A stretch of DNA of 43,264 bases from Vibrio sp. 10N.261.45.E2. Lineage in GTDB: Bacteria > Pseudomonadota > Gammaproteobacteria > Enterobacterales > Vibrionaceae. Below the pieces are notes generated by a model. The model was given only the letters and a program-made list of their open reading frames with translations. It had not been told where the DNA came from and did no database searches. A program made the translations under genes and the position numbers. Below, in pieces: positions 42,667 to 43,264 of this stretch. Numbering within the stretch: the first letter of the stretch is position 1; the number at the start of each line of letters is the position of its first letter. Location of the stretch: assembly GCF_002875705.1 (NCBI RefSeq), contig NZ_MCZZ01000008.1, positions 1-43,264 on the forward strand, written 5' to 3'.

Positions 42667-43264
42667 ATGCTTGAACAAGAATTAGCAATGGCACACGAGA
42701 CCATTGAAGATGCCGACAATTATGAATCTGTCGTCGACGCTATTCAGATTGAGTGGATAGAACAAGCTCTTCTTGAAACCAATAAAGCGAGCATAAGACG
42801 CCGCCGACTTCCCGCTCAGCAAGCTGTCTGGTTAGTTATTTGGATGGGGCTGCAACGCAACATGTCTATCAAAGAGGTATGCAGTTCATTAGACATTGCA
42901 CTTCAGCCTAAACCTGAAAATAGCTGGTCTCGTGTTGCACCTAGTGTCCTAACTGATTCACGCCGACGTCTAGATGAGAGTCCATTAGCGGCTCTGTTTC
43001 ACATAACGGTAAAGGCTTGGAACGGGGATATCCTTCAACAAGATAAAGACTTAGAGCTTAATGTTCTTGCTGTCGATGGGACAACATTTAGGTGTCAAGA
43101 TTCCCCAGAGAACGCTGAAGAATTTGGGTTCATCTCTAAAAAATTGAAACCTTACCCTCAACTTCGTTTAGTCGCTTTGATGTCAACAGAAACTCGAATG
43201 ATTATGGGGGCAGCTTTTGATGGCTGTCATGTCGGTGAAACGACCTTAGCTAAGCGTCTATTCA
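42667..43264 (+). CDS. IS4-family transposase, N-terminal part (cut by window end)
   Basis: The open frame from ATG 42667 runs to the last base, giving 199 residues with no stop codon. Residues 1-120 match the IS4-family N-terminal domain (LPAQQAVWLVIWMGLQRNMSI, SVLTDSRRRLDESPLAALFH). The DDE catalytic domain begins with LNVLAVDGTTFRCQD, whose Asp137 would be the first catalytic acid. The remaining Asp and Glu lie beyond the window. It is probably an intact gene that is only cut off here. Confidence 0.88.
   Translation, partial: MLEQELAMAHETIEDADNYESVVDAIQIEWIEQALLETNKASIRRRRLPAQQAVWLVIWMGLQRNMSIKEVCSSLDIALQPKPENSWSRVAPSVLTDSRRRLDESPLAALFHITVKAWNGDILQQDKDLELNVLAVDGTTFRCQDSPENAEEFGFISKKLKPYPQLRLVALMSTETRMIMGAAFDGCHVGETTLAKRLF

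Larger units (their letters stand above)
42587..43264 (+). mobile_element. IS4-family element, left part (continues past the window)
   Basis: The left end probably lies near 42587, where a GATCGTTTAAG / CTTGAACGATC inverted pair (42593-42603 and 42608-42618, one mismatch) begins, followed by the protective hairpin and the transposase start. The right end lies outside the window. The exact edge and target duplication cannot be set from one side. Confidence 0.65.

Noticed and set aside
1..43264. tRNA or rRNA genes
   Set aside because: No cloverleaf with a TTCRA loop and acceptor stem and no rRNA-like segment were noticed by eye; a tRNAscan run would be decisive.

Overview
The window looks like a chromosomal contig from a marine Vibrio, probably of the Splendidus group. 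That is inferred from protein style, the fru, nas, rbs and yej gene orders, and integron attC-like repeats of Vibrio type; no species call can be proven from sequence alone. The first 16 bases are an untrimmed Tn5/Nextera mosaic end, so position 1 is an assembly or read edge. The right end lies inside an IS4-family transposase gene.

Layout. (1) 78-5335: the fructose PTS operon fruB-fruK-fruA (minus strand) and the divergent regulator cra/fruR, with three TGAATC..TTCA operators between them. (2) 5360-15090: nitrate assimilation. nirB-nirD-narK and a membrane-anchored PP2C phosphatase/Ser-Thr kinase fusion are on the minus strand, and nasA is divergent on the plus strand. The shared regulatory region holds a consensus sigma-54 promoter facing nirB and a NarL/NarP-type 7-2-7 box. 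(3) About 15400-20104: an accessory island of small AT-rich genes separated by degenerate attC-like sites (a CALIN-type cluster, with no integrase in the window). It carries a RelE/antitoxin pair, several unknown proteins, a truncated GNAT acetyltransferase, and an IS110/IS1111-type element inserted in the 3' end of one attC site. The element's 3' non-coding part can fold and repeats its own insertion-site sequence, as expected of a bridge (seeker) RNA. (4) 20147-26447: a DoxX-like membrane gene with an apparent one-base frameshift, a CSS-motif/EAL phosphodiesterase, an LprI-like protein, a nitrilase-superfamily amidase and a CHASE3 hybrid histidine kinase. (5) 26709-33020: the ribose operon rbsDACBKR with two perfect RbsR-type operators upstream. 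(6) 33220-35783: an orphan winged-helix protein, a small outer-membrane beta-barrel and an endonuclease/exonuclease/phosphatase-family protein. (7) 36128-42463: the peptide ABC importer yejABEF and an S4 RNA-binding protein with a lysine-rich tail. (8) From about 42587: the left end of an IS4-family element whose transposase ribosome-binding site is buried in a perfect 13-bp hairpin.

How it works together. Most of the window is Vibrio core metabolism: sugar uptake under dedicated LacI-family repressors, nitrate to ammonium assimilation, and peptide uptake. The island in region 3 is the variable part and holds the most unusual biology. The best candidates for a second look are the IS1111-type element with its predicted guide RNA, the kinase/phosphatase fusion in the nitrate locus, and the sigma-54/NarP control region.
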